This document shows, in pieces, positions 15,610 to 28,007 of a stretch of 64,000 nt of DNA. The stretch spans positions 496,001-560,000 of the forward strand of contig JAFKAC010000007.1 of assembly GCA_025766275.1 (NCBI GenBank), read 5' to 3'. Source of the stretch: Lactarius indigo (Eukaryota > Basidiomycota > Agaricomycetes > Russulales > Russulaceae). Within the stretch, counting starts at the first letter, position 1. Each line of letters opens with the position of its first letter. The position numbers and the translations under genes were made by a program. The notes under the pieces were generated by a model. That model was not told the DNA's origin. It did not search any database and saw only the letters and a program-made list of their open reading frames with translations.

Positions 15610-18123
15610 ATGTTGCAGGTTCATCCGGACTCAACCTGTGACGTCTGCCTTGACCAGTATTCGTTTTCTAATCCCGCCAAGACCCCACACGCCATCGCTT
15701 GCGGTCATATCTTTTGTCTAGAGTACGTGGCGAGGCCCATCTACCAACTGCCAGTGAACAGGGAGGCTTATAGTAGCGTACACCCTTTCCCTATAGATGT
15801 CTCGCTCATCTTAATCATCCAACATCTTGCCCGCTATGTCGGAAAGCGTTCGGAATAGATCGCGTCAAGAAATTACATGTCGATCGACACATCCCGGGAA
15901 GGCGCGAAGCAGCTATGCCTGGTGCTTGGAGTTTGGTACAACGTCTCGCCCGATGTGCGCGCAGCGAAGTAGACATACAAACGACAGAAGAACTCATCAG
16001 AGAGGGACAACAATGGCTGGACGCTGACAATCACAAGGAACTGGTACAAACTTTCTCGTCACTCTACATGACAGTTATCTGACATACCGTACAAAGTTTC
16101 CGGAGGTGGATGCAGTGTTCTCGGCTCTAATCAAGTACAAGTCACTCCAAGAACGGTCTCACGATCAGCAAGCCCAGATAGGATCTCTCAGTGCCAGATT
16201 ACACAGGGAAGAGGCGATGAGGGACGAGGAGAGGAAAGGCGCCCTTGTAGAACATGGCCTTAATCGGTGAGTGTCGTTCCTCTGGACATTAATACTCCTT
16301 TTCATTGTCCAACAGGAAGGTGAGCAAGATTGAATGCATTCATAGATGTCTCTGAACTCTGAACCGTATCGCTCGCAGATTAAAGAGCTAGAGTCTCAAC
16401 TTGACTTTTACAAGCACCATTTTCCCGGCGTCCGTGATCTAGCACGGGAGCACCGTCCTCCCCAGGTCAACACTTCGGTCTCTGAGGACCGAGCCAACGG
16501 TGGCCGCGTCCCCACACCAGGAAACCCGCTTCCTTCGCCACCAAGACCGATATGGTACCCTTTCACTGCGCGTAACCCGAACTTTGTACCCCCCGGAAAC
16601 TCACAAGAACCTTATCTGCGCACGAATGTTCCGCCTATACATGCACAACCATATGTATATCAGGTTAGTTATCCGAAACCTCCTCGGGGAATAAGCGGTA
16701 ATGAATTTGATAACCCAAAAGACTGGAGCGGGTGCCGTCTACTATGAAGGCGCACGATATGAAGATCGCGTGGTGCCCCAGGCCGTTCGTGACATGGCCG
16801 CAAGAGACCCCGGTCCTGAACGAGAGCGAGCGAGAAGTAGATCCGGGCACAGGGAGCGCGAACGCAGCCCCGAAAGGAGAAGTCGCCGACGGGAAGGAGA
16901 AAGCGAACGAGACCGGCAAAGACGAAAGCGAGACCGGTACAGACGCGATACAGGACGCGACGACGAAGGCCTGGCCGAGCGCACTGCTTCCGTCGGGGGA
17001 CAACCGCCCATGGGAAATGCTCTCGGTATTCACCCGGGGTCACATTATCCCGGCCAGGGGCTTTACGCCCCAGCAGTACCTCCCATCACTTCGACCACTG
17101 GCGGAATCCATAGCGACCCATATCCGGGCACCTCTCGTGGTGGTGGAGCATCATCCACCGGACACTGGAACTGCACCGGCAATTGTGACAACGGTCTCGG
17201 TTTCCGGATCGAGGCACCGCGAAGTTCCGTTAAGCGCAGGCCCTGAGCCATCTCGTGCTGCCAGAACCGATCATAATACACGTTGGGCTGACCCTGTCTC
17301 TCGCCCCTCCTCGACGCCGACAGGCCCCTTACTTTCGTCCTGGGTAGCCCCGGATCTTTCGAACCCGTCGCTGAATAGCCTCGGTCTCTCAGGCACCGTC
17401 GCAAAATGATGGAGGCCCCAATCTGCGCGCTTTCCCGGCAGGATCTACCTCTATGGGACTGACAGCCCGTAATAGCGTTTCTTCATGGGGAACTGAGGAC
17501 TCGGGGCCCACCCAGGGCGACCTATTCTCGACGTTACGCCCACTCGCACCGGCCCCGGCGGACGGTGGTCCCCCGGCCAGTGATCTCCTACCTCGGTCAG
17601 ATGGTCAGCTGCTCGGAGTTGTGGGTGCAAATTCTATTTCCTCTACTCAGTGTACTCACGTTCGTTGTAGGGTCGCTCCAACCAAATCGCGAACCCACGA
17701 CCTCAACTTGCACATGCGTCGACGCAGCCGCTTTTCGTCGGTCACCCGGACCGAGATGCAGACACCCGCCCGCGCTCTCGTCACTCGCACCATTCGCGCT
17801 CTCGGACTATCTCGGGCTCACAGGCATCGGTCGTCTCCTCGGCACCACAACCTTTTGGGCCTGAGGATCGTGGATTTCCTTACGCTGCAGTCCCTCCGCC
17901 GCCGTCTGTCCCGTTCCCTTACAGCACCGCCCGGTCATCTGCTGGCACCCCTGCTTCTCGGCCTCCATCTCATCCCGTTTCTGCGATCCCACCTTTCCCT
18001 TACATCCCAGCCCCGCAACCAACTACAGCGGTTTCACGCATGCCACAGTATACACAACAGCCCTTCATTTACGGTAGTTCTTCCTCACTATCACAAAACT
18101 CCAGCCATCGTTCACACCACTAA
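15610..18123 (+). CDS. RING-HC / coiled-coil protein, paralogue 3, with RS-rich and Pro-rich tail
   Basis: Third and largest member of the local RING family. Exons 15610-15722, 15797-16043, 16097-16266, 16316-16319, 16379-16663, 16722-17193, 17240-17343, 17393-17620 and 17671-18123 give 691 codons. The RING is near residues 11-55 (CDVC, ACGHIFCLEC, CPLC). It is followed by a helical part ending WLDADNHKEL, a coiled coil (LSARLHREEAMRDEERKG and IKELESQLDFYKHHF) and a tail. The tail has an Arg/Ser/Glu-rich block (RERERSPERRSRRREGESE) and then Ser/Pro/Tyr-rich sequence. The 4-nt exon is GAAG at 16316-16319. The tail exons use three reading frames; introns of 46, 49 and 50 bp link them with correct phase, so these joins are sound but not certain. 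An alternative donor three bases upstream exists for the last intron. In-frame ATGs before 15610 are rejected by paralogy. Confidence 0.85.
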
Positions 18124-20216
18124 GTATTATTCCTACTGGGACTTATCTGGTCTCTTCCTCTTCCTCACCCGTCATTGACGGGTATTTCTTGACAAACGCT
18201 GGCATTCACCTGACTGTAAGAGAACATGTATACCCATTACTATAATATAGTGTACACTACAAAAAGAGCACAGGACATTTCAGGGTGGATATCGGAGCTA
18301 CGTCTGAGGCGCCATATGCAGACCATGCGCCAAGCTAATTCCTCATGATTCGGTGGTCCCTGGGGCGGTGCACGTGCACCACAAATATACGTTCCATTTG
18401 CAAGGAGTGGACGTATGAGTTCGGGCCCATGGAATGCGTTGTGCAAAGAGTAGGTTGCTGTACCTGATAAATAAGTCCAGATGGCACGCCTAGGGGAGGA
18501 CTAAGGTAAGGCTCCACACAGTCTCCAGAAATGGAGACACTCAGGAGCCCGCGCGACCTCACCTCCGAGAGAGTACGAGCAGGAACCATACCAGCGATAG
18601 TGACAAGCACCGTACCGACAAAGCCACGACTCAGAAGGTGGCCCCATGACTCGGACCCCTGCGCCCCAGCATGGTCTAAGCATGAGCCCACTATTTGTTC
18701 ACTCACGAACAGTCGACGCGACCGGCCATCGAAAAAAGGGTCTGCATATTGCGACTGCGGTCTCAAAGCCACCGAACGTGCCCTTGGGCTGCGCCGTAGT
18801 CTCTGGAAACGCGTGTGTCAAGTGTGTTGCACAGCGAGATTCGCATCGCAGATATATTTGCTGGTGGGTGCACAAAAAAAGAAAGCGCCTTTCGCCCCCC
18901 CCTTGGTTGACAGAGATCGATTTCTGGAAGGGAGCTTTTGTGATGAGGGCCAGTGTAATGGAGGGCCAGAACAAGCTAAGGCGAGGTGATGGGCACGGCT
19001 GCGCAATCCACAGCCGGAACTTGTAAGCGTTGGTGAGAACAGAGCCAGGAGATCTCGAAGAGACGCGAAGCGTTCGCTGCGGAGTAAGACACAGGAACAC
19101 ATATGATAGTGATCGCAGCAAAGTCCTTCGAACGGACCTCTTTGTCCGTCCATAGTACCAGTCTAGTAACCTCGACTAAATTAAGAACAACCCTGAAAAT
19201 GACCATCAAGATTAGAGAGGCACACTGAGGGCATAGGAGTATACGGGCCTACCAGTTCGGAGCCTTAGCCAATAGTGTTGAAAGTTCCTTCTTCGATTCT
19301 TGTAGTGGACTCTGTCGCAATGGGCCGGGTCCTTAAGTCGTCGTTTGGCTCTTGTATTCGTCTCTGGGGTTAGCTCGAATGAGAGACTCGTCATAGCGCT
19401 GTAATTGACCAGCGGTGGGGAATGGGGATCAAGGTACCCACTGCACATAGACCTACCGGGTGATAGACAATGCCCGCTGCTGGGGGACTAGCTGGTCGAG
19501 AAATACTCACACAATTTCGATACTGAGTTTGGGCTGTACCAATAGGGACCTTCTTCGTTGGCTGTCCCTCCAGGCCCCCGTTTTCTCGAACCCACCTTGC
19601 CGTACTCGAGAGCCACCCACACCGCTACGCCAACTTCCACGCGTAGGACACACGGCCCAGTGTAACTCGTGTCATCCAGGAAGATCCCCGGCGACACGAT
19701 CTGGGAACGTCCCATTGAGTTGGTACATCAAACCACCTCGGGATCTGCAACAAGGAAGTTTGAGAGAGACTCGTTCGGAGTGTTGCCAAAAACACCTGTC
19801 ACAGATGTCGCGTACATTATTGGTGGTTGCATTCTGATGAATGGAAACAGTGTCAAAAGATATCAAAGCCTGGGGATGGGATTTTCTAAACAGCTAGCTC
19901 CATCCCAGAAGCCAATTTTCCATGCTATCGGTGGGGAATCATTACCGCTAGGCAGGTGGCAAAGCGACCAACACACACACGCGTTAAAGTAAAGCAAAGC
20001 CCTCTCCAAGGGTAGCAATATCCATAGGCTCGTTGTGACGGTTGTCGCAAGTTTGGGTGGTGAGCCACTTGACATAACACAGAACGTCCTTTTTCAACGA
20101 GTGTACCATTTAGGTATGTACACGTATTGACGTCGACACGATCACTAGTAGTCGGCATAGGGTGAGAGACGGTGTATACGGGTTCTAGCAGTTGTCCGTA
20201 AATAAATAGCGCTGAT
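18124..20216. other. Two-kilobase stretch without a firm gene
   Basis: It separates the 3' ends of RING paralogue 3 and the Aim32-like gene. The best candidate is a 146-codon frame at 18335-18772 on the minus strand with one hydrophobic stretch (GFVGTVLVTIAGMVPA) and plausible donors at its internal GAG and CAG positions. I could not extend it into a convincing multi-exon gene. The rest shows nothing recognisable. Confidence 0.4.
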
Positions 20217-21138
20217 CTAGACTGTTGAACTATCACGATGTAGAAAATATTGTTGCAATTGTTGGTCTCTGGTAAGCCCCATCCGGCCTCTCCAGTGAGT
20301 GGGCAAAAGAGAAGTCTGTGCCAGATCCATGGGAGGGGACTGCCCCATAATAACATCCAGGACTCTTGGCACGTTGTCAGGCCGTAATCCACCCAACCTA
20401 TCAAAGGTGAGTCATCCAACGTGAAGAGGAGCAGGGAGACGAAGCCAAAGGTTCACCATTCACCGTATGGGAAGACGAGCATGTTCGCAGCGTACCTGCA
20501 ATGGACGACACGCGAACATTTAGCGACCAAACGGTATGGGAGTAGTCTCACTGGTGGCCACCGACATGCCCGACCTCTCCTACGACAACGCGCGAATACT
20601 TGCCCGTAGGCTCTATTTCCTTTCTCTGATGAATTTCGTTTCTGAGGGCATCCGCGACCTTGCTTCCCCACTCCCCGCAACGACAGTCTCGCGCACCATG
20701 AGTGCAGACATATAAGTATAGGTCATCTGAATCGACCGCCTTTGTGGACGGTCGTTCCATGTAGTCGTAGAGCCTGGAACAGACCTCGTCCAGGTTATCC
20801 ATCGTCACTGAGGGTATCTGTAACCCCGCACGACCGCGTACAAAGGTCAGAAGGCTGTAGACTTCGGTGTCTTGGTAGCCACTCGGGGGAACGGAAAGAC
20901 GTCTGGTAGAATTTGATGGTGGGACCCAAGCAACGTTAACCAGTGCCGACCAACGTAACGCATATTGCCGTAGCGCTACGAGCAGAGGCGAAGTTACTCG
21001 TGAAGGGAATGAGCGAGGAGAATCCCGGCCATGAAGTAAGATGTACGTTTGGTGTAGAGGAACTGTGCCAGCAAGACAATCTGTTCTCGCTGCCGATGAC
21101 GACAACTTGCTGATGGTTTGTAGCGAGGCCACTCTCAT
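20217..21138 (-). CDS. AIM32: Aim32/Apd1-type sucrase/ferredoxin-like Fe-S protein
   Basis: Thioredoxin-like ferredoxin of the sucrase/ferredoxin-like family. Yeast members are Aim32 (mitochondrial) and Apd1; they bind a [2Fe-2S] cluster through two Cys and two His. Exons 21138-20552, 20495-20457 and 20397-20217 give 268 codons. Seen here: GTVPLHQTYILLHGR at the start of the domain, the Cys-rich site CTHGARDCRCGEWG, the HVGGHQYAANMLVFPYGEW motif with both His ligands, and the C-terminal block HWRGRMGLTRDQQ typical of the family. The start MRVASLQTISKLSSSAAR is a good mitochondrial presequence (basic, Ser-rich, no acid), so I prefer it to an in-frame ATG 57 codons upstream. It is divergent from TPI1. 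Assignment to Aim32 rather than Apd1 rests on the presequence and is moderate. Confidence 0.85.
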
Positions 21139-21339
21139 GCGTTCTAGAGACGAACTTGAGCCCAGACAGAGAGGACTGAGAGTGGGTACCCACCCGAACG
21201 ATCGCTTCCAAGTCCGAGTCCGATGTGGCTCGGTGCCGCGATGGTCCGCGATGATCAATCCGCCCTGAGATTCCGAGGTTTTTAAAGCCGACCCACAAGT
21301 GTTCCCCAAAGTTGCAACTTTTCTCTAACCTCAGCAACC
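21139..21339. promoter_or_regulatory. Shared promoter of the Aim32-like gene and TPI1
   Basis: Only 201 bp separate the two divergent start codons. A short C/T-rich run (TTTTCTCTAACCTC) sits about 20 bp before the TPI1 start, as is common at strong fungal promoters. Confidence 0.55.
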
Positions 21340-22364
<1,025 letters not shown>

Positions 22365-22487
22365 GAATTGGAAGAGGGAAATAGTTTGTGTAGGTAGAGG
22401 ACTGTAAGAACCGTGGGAATAAGTACGCAGCGACGGTAATTGCCGGAATGGTAAAGTGTCGCCCCGACTCGCTCGATTCGTGCATCC

Positions 22488-23096
22488 ATGGCTCTTAGAC
22501 CGGACGTCCCGCACTCACCTCCTTCACTCGTTGGGGGGCTAGACTCGGTAGTGGATGCTAGCCTTGCGGAAGGTCTTGCTGCGCTAGAGTCATACAAGAA
22601 GAAAGATACTGTGAAAGGTCAGCGCCTTCTAAGTTCTCTCACAGATCTAGCTAAGCTAAGTGGCAAACCGTTAGTTGTTGTACGCTTCAAGGCAGTTGGG
22701 AACGCGCCAATAATGAAGCAGAACTTTTTTAGAGTTACCGTTTCCAATCGCTTTCAGGCCGTCATTCAGTTTCTCCGCAAAGAGCTCGGATGGAAAACAG
22801 GCGAGCCACTGGTGAGTTCTCTCCTCCTGGTATGGGTGCTTTCTCTGTATGACGCGGATTTTGTCCAGTTCACGTATATCAATTTGGCCTTTTCTCCCGC
22901 TCCCGACGACACAATTTCGAACTTATATCGCGTGAGTCCTTTTACCCACTTATATCATCGTCCAGCAGCCGACAGACAGAAGTCATTTGCTACGGATGGA
23001 CATCTTATAGTAAATTATAGGTACTGTCCACTCTTTTTCAAGTCAGGATAGCTGATGAGTCTTGCCCTCGCTAGTACGACAGCAGCGTGGGGTTGA
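22488..23096 (+). CDS. ATG12: Ubiquitin-like autophagy protein Atg12
   Basis: Ubiquitin-like modifier conjugated to Atg5. The Atg12-Atg5 conjugate, with Atg16, promotes Atg8 lipidation at the forming autophagosome. Exons 22488-22811, 22869-22931, 22980-23020 and 23075-23096 give 149 codons. The ubiquitin fold covers about residues 58-149: [49 protein letters not shown], then [19 protein letters not shown]. The chain ends on the Gly needed for activation by Atg7. The N-terminal 55 residues are variable, as in other Atg12 proteins. The intron joins recreate the strongly conserved C-terminus exactly. It starts 123 bp after the TPI1 stop. Confidence 0.95.
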
Positions 23097-26000
23097 TTAT
23101 CGTTCTACGAGACGCAGTCCCCGACATGTATCAGATCTAGTCCGACTTATCATCCCTGGCGTTAATTTGGATACGCAAAGCGTGCCACCCTTATTCATCA
23201 GTCGTGTTTGGCCACACTCAACGTGTCGCGCCGTAGTCGACGAGGGCGCAACTGGATCTGCTTGCCTAGGAGGGGAGGCAGATCCACCACCCAGTACTAC
23301 AATGTCTTCTGCTGCCCAACATAATGACTTTTCTTCCCCCATGCTGCGGCTCCGAGGCACTGCGAGAGTGAAGCACTGAGGTGGCACGGTCCGAACGGTG
23401 TCATACATGAACAAGCTTACTAGGCATGGAACCCAGAAATATGCACACCCTGAGATCATGATTATGGATGGACAACCTGCTCTAGGAATGGCCAGCGGGA
23501 TGAACAGCCCCAACCAGTGGGAGAGCGACACTCACCCAAGGCGCTGGATCAGACTTTCACTGTCTTTCGAAGCCAGGTACATTCTACATACCTGATCCGA
23601 GACGCACGCAACCCCCAAAAAGCGTCAACTCGTGAACTCCAAGTTAGTGCCATTGTGTCGATTCGAGGCAAACATACGTCATCATCACTGCGTTTTCAAA
23701 ATGAAATATTCGCATAGCACCTGCGATCCGTACGGATGAAGAGCGACACTGAAGATTTAAATCACAGCTTAGCGTGCCTCTCGAGGGAAAGAGAATACTA
23801 GTACGGGATTCATCCTAGGCTACCTTGACCGACCTGGCCCAGATGACCTATTTTCCTCTCCACTCGCCCGAAGAGTCACGCCAGAGGCCTTTGTAACTGT
23901 GGAGATGACTCTCACACCGTTTTTCACGGGATCGCGCCCTGGGTGGCGCTTTCGCGCTAGATAAGCCGGTTACTGTAAGGTAGCAGGGCAAAAGAATTGG
24001 TAAGCTGTTTGTCATGCAAGCGATAGCATACTGGATGAAAACTGAATAGGTGGGGCATCCCCGTTCGTGCCATGTTGCGCTAACCTACTCGCGATCAGGA
24101 ATTGCCTCCGGCCGTCGGGAGCGGGCCATCAAGAACTCCTGCTGTACACGATCGTGGTAATTGTTGGTGGTGTTTCGTAAACGAGGTCGGGACGAGGTCC
24201 ACCCGTCCTGATACATGACGTTCTCAAAAAGAGGGCGAGATTGAAGCGGTAATTGTCGAGAATGATTTGGCACTACCCCATGTGCGAATCCCAGCGATTA
24301 GATGGAGTTGCTACCCTCGATCCCACGAGGACGAGGACAAGGAGACTAGTAAAGGAGTAGGCTATCGTGGTCCATCAGATATTTTGGAGACAGCAATGCC
24401 ATTACCGTTTATCGGGTCTCCAACACTTTAATTCGATAAGGCCATCCATAGGACATCGCGACCGCACCTCGGCCATGAGGTCGTTGCTAGCGACGTCTAA
24501 TCTGTTCTAGGTATTCCCAGCCCTCAGCCCTGGCTGTTCTCCAATAGATTCCCTTTCCGAATACACAATCCACGAGCGAGATGCGCTCCACGAAAAGCCT
24601 CGAACAGGACGGTCTCCACCTCGATGCCTCGATGTCGACTACCGCGTGAAGGGCACGATGGCCTGAAATTTTCGCACGGAACCAAGCGGACTTCTCCTTC
24701 TCTCTCGCGCCTGCGACCAGTAATCACGCCTTTCCACTGGTAGGTTCTCTGCTGGATCTCGGATAGTGAAACAGTGATTTCTCACAAGTTCCACTAGCTT
24801 CCACTCCATCCACGAGGTCATTTTACGGTAAGCACGCAACCATCTTCGCCGACATTGGCTCGACAATATGCCGTGGTTGTTATCATCAAGTCACAGTACA
24901 GCGACGACGCCCGGTGCCGGTTAGGATGGACGTTCCGATAAGCAAAAGGGTCGAATGGAAAGTCTATGAACGCCGGCAGGGGTGCTCCGACAATTTTCAT
25001 TGTCCCTACAACAAACACAGTCCAGAACTATCACATCCCTTTGTTCTGTCCAATCAAGCTCAGGCCTGCGCACAGAGATAAGCTCCAAAGATGCATATTG
25101 CGGCGCTCACCCGTCTGCCGCTCTTCTCGTCACAGTTGTCAACGGCGAAGTAGCAATACTTTTCCTATCTATGCAATGGGCCGTGTCGTATTTTTTCAAA
25201 ACGTATTCGTCTCCCGGCAACTTCTTGTGTTCAGCCGACAGGACTCATTATCCGCCCTCGGCGGCCGTCCGATCGCAGTCAGACGCTGTACAGCTTTGTC
25301 TTGCGCCGGGATATCGCCTTGTCCGCGTCTTGGAGGGTGTCTTCTCTCCATCGCCGAGGAAGGGCCCCTTATTTCATCTGAGTTTTCTTTTATCTTTTTA
25401 TCTAAGTTTCAAGCCCTTTGAAATTGAAAACTCAATGGCAGGGTCTAGGCCCTTAATAGAGGGAGGGACGACAAAAGGCGCCCAACTACCGGACGAGTCT
25501 GGCCTTGTCGATCTCGCGTGCGGTCTCGACTTGCACATGTGTTGAAGGCTCAAGCTATGAGGATGGCCGCAACGTTTCAGAACTATGCCGTCGAAGGGTA
25601 GGTCGACTAGGGCCAGAACTGAGCCAAACCGCCAGACACGTTCGGTGGCCATGGGTTAACGGTCACGTTTTTTTTCAGACGATCTCCCCCCGCATGCCAT
25701 TTCCTGCATTCTTCCGCCGCGACTTCGAGGAGAGATCGAGAGATAGATCTTAATCATTCACAGGATAGCCATATCCGTCCTCGTCCTGCAATGCCGACCA
25801 GCAACCGGGATGTTCTTATTGTCAGACCTACCACTCAACTTGCACTCAACATCAGGATTGAGGATTTGAAGAAACTTACAAGTGCGATACCTTCAGCGCT
25901 GTCACCGACTAATCTTCTACGGTCAACTCAGCCTCCATCTTATCGCTGACTGGGATTAAATTACTTATGTCAAAAAACTCGTGTAGGCAACATCATTGTG

Positions 26001-26307
26001 CTAGAAGTCCAAGGTGATATCTGGCGAGATCCTCGTTTTCGATGAGGGCTAGACTATAGAATTATCTGTAACTCGAGTCAAATGCTTATCTCGACCATCG
26101 TACTACCTCCTCCGGGACTGTCGGACATGAACTTAAAATTTAAAATTCCACTCCATTCATTTTGCAGCACACACTGTACACGTTTGACAGTCACCATCTG
26201 CCTCCGTGTTGACCAAGTTGCCGTGACGTGACCATTCATCACGTGATACTGTCTCGCACCCCAGCAGAGGACAATTCCGGAAAGGGTTGGACTCGGAAGA
26301 ACACACA
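23097..26307. other. Three-kilobase stretch without a supported gene
   Basis: No complete gene found on either strand. A short piece near 25557-25625 reads like the beginning of an NAD(P)-binding protein (TFQNYAVEG, then VGRLGPEL one base out of frame) but stops at once, so it may be a relic. Other open frames, including 23097-23531 minus and 24982-25545 plus, lack motifs. Confidence 0.45.
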
Positions 26308-27299
26308 ATGATTTGGACTCGAGCACTGGTATGTACCCTTCGTTCTTTTCGAAAAACCTTGCTGACATGGCGGTAGCACCGTGTGGGCATGGTCGCGACC
26401 TCCAGTGCTGTGGCAGGCGTTATAGTCACTGAGGCACCACCGCAACGAAAAGTCCGCCAGAACCATCCCCTTAGTTAGTTAGTCGCAGGCGAGCTGATGG
26501 CGCTGGCAGCTTGCCATTTATCCAGAGCCGGAAAGTGAAATCGTCCTCGTTGACACACCATCCGTCTTGGAGACTCAAATCGGTGCGGCGCGAAAAGCTG
26601 TAACCAGCGTGACAAGAGACGTCCACGCGCAGGTGCATGGAGTCGTGTCCAAGTGGATTGGCGTCGAACATGCCGTTGAAAGTACGTGCGTCTTCTCCCC
26701 CCCCCCGCCCCATTCTCTATGATTGCGCGTGAGCTTCCTCGTCCGAACGGAACGTCTGACACCCCCCTCTATCTCAGATCGCGTCAAGTCCCTCATCGCC
26801 CCCGATGAACCGCTCACACCAGGTCTCCTGTACGTCGGTGTAGCCTCGCTGACAGGCTCCATCCTCGCACGCAACCGCTCCATCTTCTCTCGTGTCCTGC
26901 TTCCACCCACATTCCTCTACCTCTCTTTCAAATATTTCCTACCAAAGACGACGCAGAACGTGTCGGCCTACGCTGGCTCACTCGAGGAGAAGCATTTCCC
27001 CGTCCTGGCGCAAAAGCATGCGGTTGCGATAGCACACTCCCATATGACGTGGGAACGCCTTCGCGAGGCAGGTGTCGGTGGGCGTGACAAACTCCAGGAT
27101 GGCCTGGGTGGCGCTGTGCGCAAGTTTCAGGAGCTGACGGGGTTGAAGGTCGAGGAGGCACTGGGCCACAGAACGGGTGTTGTGAATAAGGTGGTCGAAA
27201 AGGTGGAGGAAGCTCTGCAATCAACCAGCGTCCCACCAGCTGAGGCGGGGCAGTCAACTGAGAAGACTACTAGAGGAAGATGGAAAGCGGCGGGTTTAG
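26308..27299 (+). CDS. MIC26: MICOS complex subunit of the MIC26/MIC27 (apolipoprotein O) family
   Basis: Inner-membrane protein of the MICOS complex that shapes mitochondrial crista junctions. Exons 26308-26328, 26377-26451, 26510-26681, 26778-27229 and 27276-27299 give 247 codons. The start MIWTRALHRVGMVATSS continues into a hydrophobic stretch, as a mitochondrial presequence or anchor. Then come LAIYPEPESEIVLVDTPS, VVSKWIGVEHAVENRVKSLI, DEPLTPGLLYVGVASLTGS and SRVLLPPTFLYLSFKYFLPK, in the family order. The last intron (27230-27275) has a weak donor and is chosen because it yields the family-like ending KRRV. Without it the frame stays open to 27760, antisense through the next gene, which is implausible. 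The body is secure; the last 20 codons are uncertain. Confidence 0.85.
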
Positions 27300-27390
27300 G
27301 ACGCCATAAGTCTCTCTATTGCGACGGCAACATTAGATTAGAGGTATTAGCCATGTCTAGTTTCCAAACACGGGTGTCCATCGCATTTGC

Positions 27391-27834
27391 CTACTTCTTT
27401 CCCGCAGCAGGCGTCACTTTTTTGGTTTGTGTGGTTTCTGAGCCCCCCTCTGCCTCGCTCATCCAATCAATCTCCTCCACGAACTTCCTATTAAACCTGC
27501 CCAGACGGCCGGTCACCTCGCTTTCCTCCGCGGCGCCCTCTCCGGTGAGTGCAGAAACGTTCCACAGTGGATGGTTTGTGACATCACGCGTAAGACGTAT
27601 TAAATGGCGAGGTGAGGTAGTCCAATGTGTGAAGGAGGACCCGTCTGCTCGGATGACGCGCTGCGGAAACTGGGGTACAACTGGGTTGGGGAGTTTCTTC
27701 GGACGTCGCTTCCAGACGTGGGTGCGGCCGTATGGGGAAGACGAGACAGCTCGTGTATAACGAGGCGCGGTGAAGGTCGGGGCGACCTTTGATAGCGGCA
27801 GAAGGAACGAGTTGGTGGCAAGGATGCCTGGCAT
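27391..27834 (-). CDS. Mitochondrial ribosomal protein bL31m
   Basis: Large-subunit mitoribosomal protein of the bL31 family. A single exon of 147 codons. An N-terminal basic, Ser/Thr-rich targeting region (about residues 1-40) is followed by the conserved core PKKLPNPVVPQFPQRVIRAD, GSSFTHWTTSPRHLIRLTRD and VTNHPLWN, then a charged tail with GRLGRFNRKF. Length and order match fungal mitochondrial L31 proteins. It is convergent with MIC26, leaving 91 bp between stops, and divergent from the NYN gene, 173 bp between starts. Confidence 0.9.
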   Translation of the reverse strand: MPGILATNSFLLPLSKVAPTFTAPRYTRAVSSSPYGRTHVWKRRPKKLPNPVVPQFPQRVIRADGSSFTHWTTSPRHLIRLTRDVTNHPLWNVSALTGEGAAEESEVTGRLGRFNRKFVEEIDWMSEAEGGSETTQTKKVTPAAGKK

Positions 27835-28007
27835 TGTATGGTGAGTGGAGTGGAGGTACTCAAGGTCGAGTCAGGCAGACTGAGCTAAATTAGGGAATAC
27901 GACCCGTTTGTGCCACCGCCTGGCTGTCCTGCCTCAGAGCCGCCCGCTTAGATGAGGCTGCCACTACTTTCTTCTCACTTTCACCCTTACATTGTAACCA
28001 TTGTAAC

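Noticed and set aside
18335..18772. 146-codon minus-strand frame with a hydrophobic stretch
   Set aside because: No recognised family, no convincing upstream or downstream exon, and it borders the 3' UTR of another gene; mentioned only as a weak candidate.
21139..21309. 57-codon N-terminal extension of the Aim32-like protein
   Set aside because: It overlaps the short shared promoter with TPI1, and the next ATG gives a good mitochondrial presequence.
23097..23531. 144-codon minus-strand frame next to ATG12
   Set aside because: No motif, no splice partner, and it begins inside the 3' flank of ATG12.
27300..27760. Read-through extension of MIC26
   Set aside because: It runs antisense through the clear bL31m coding sequence and has no family support.
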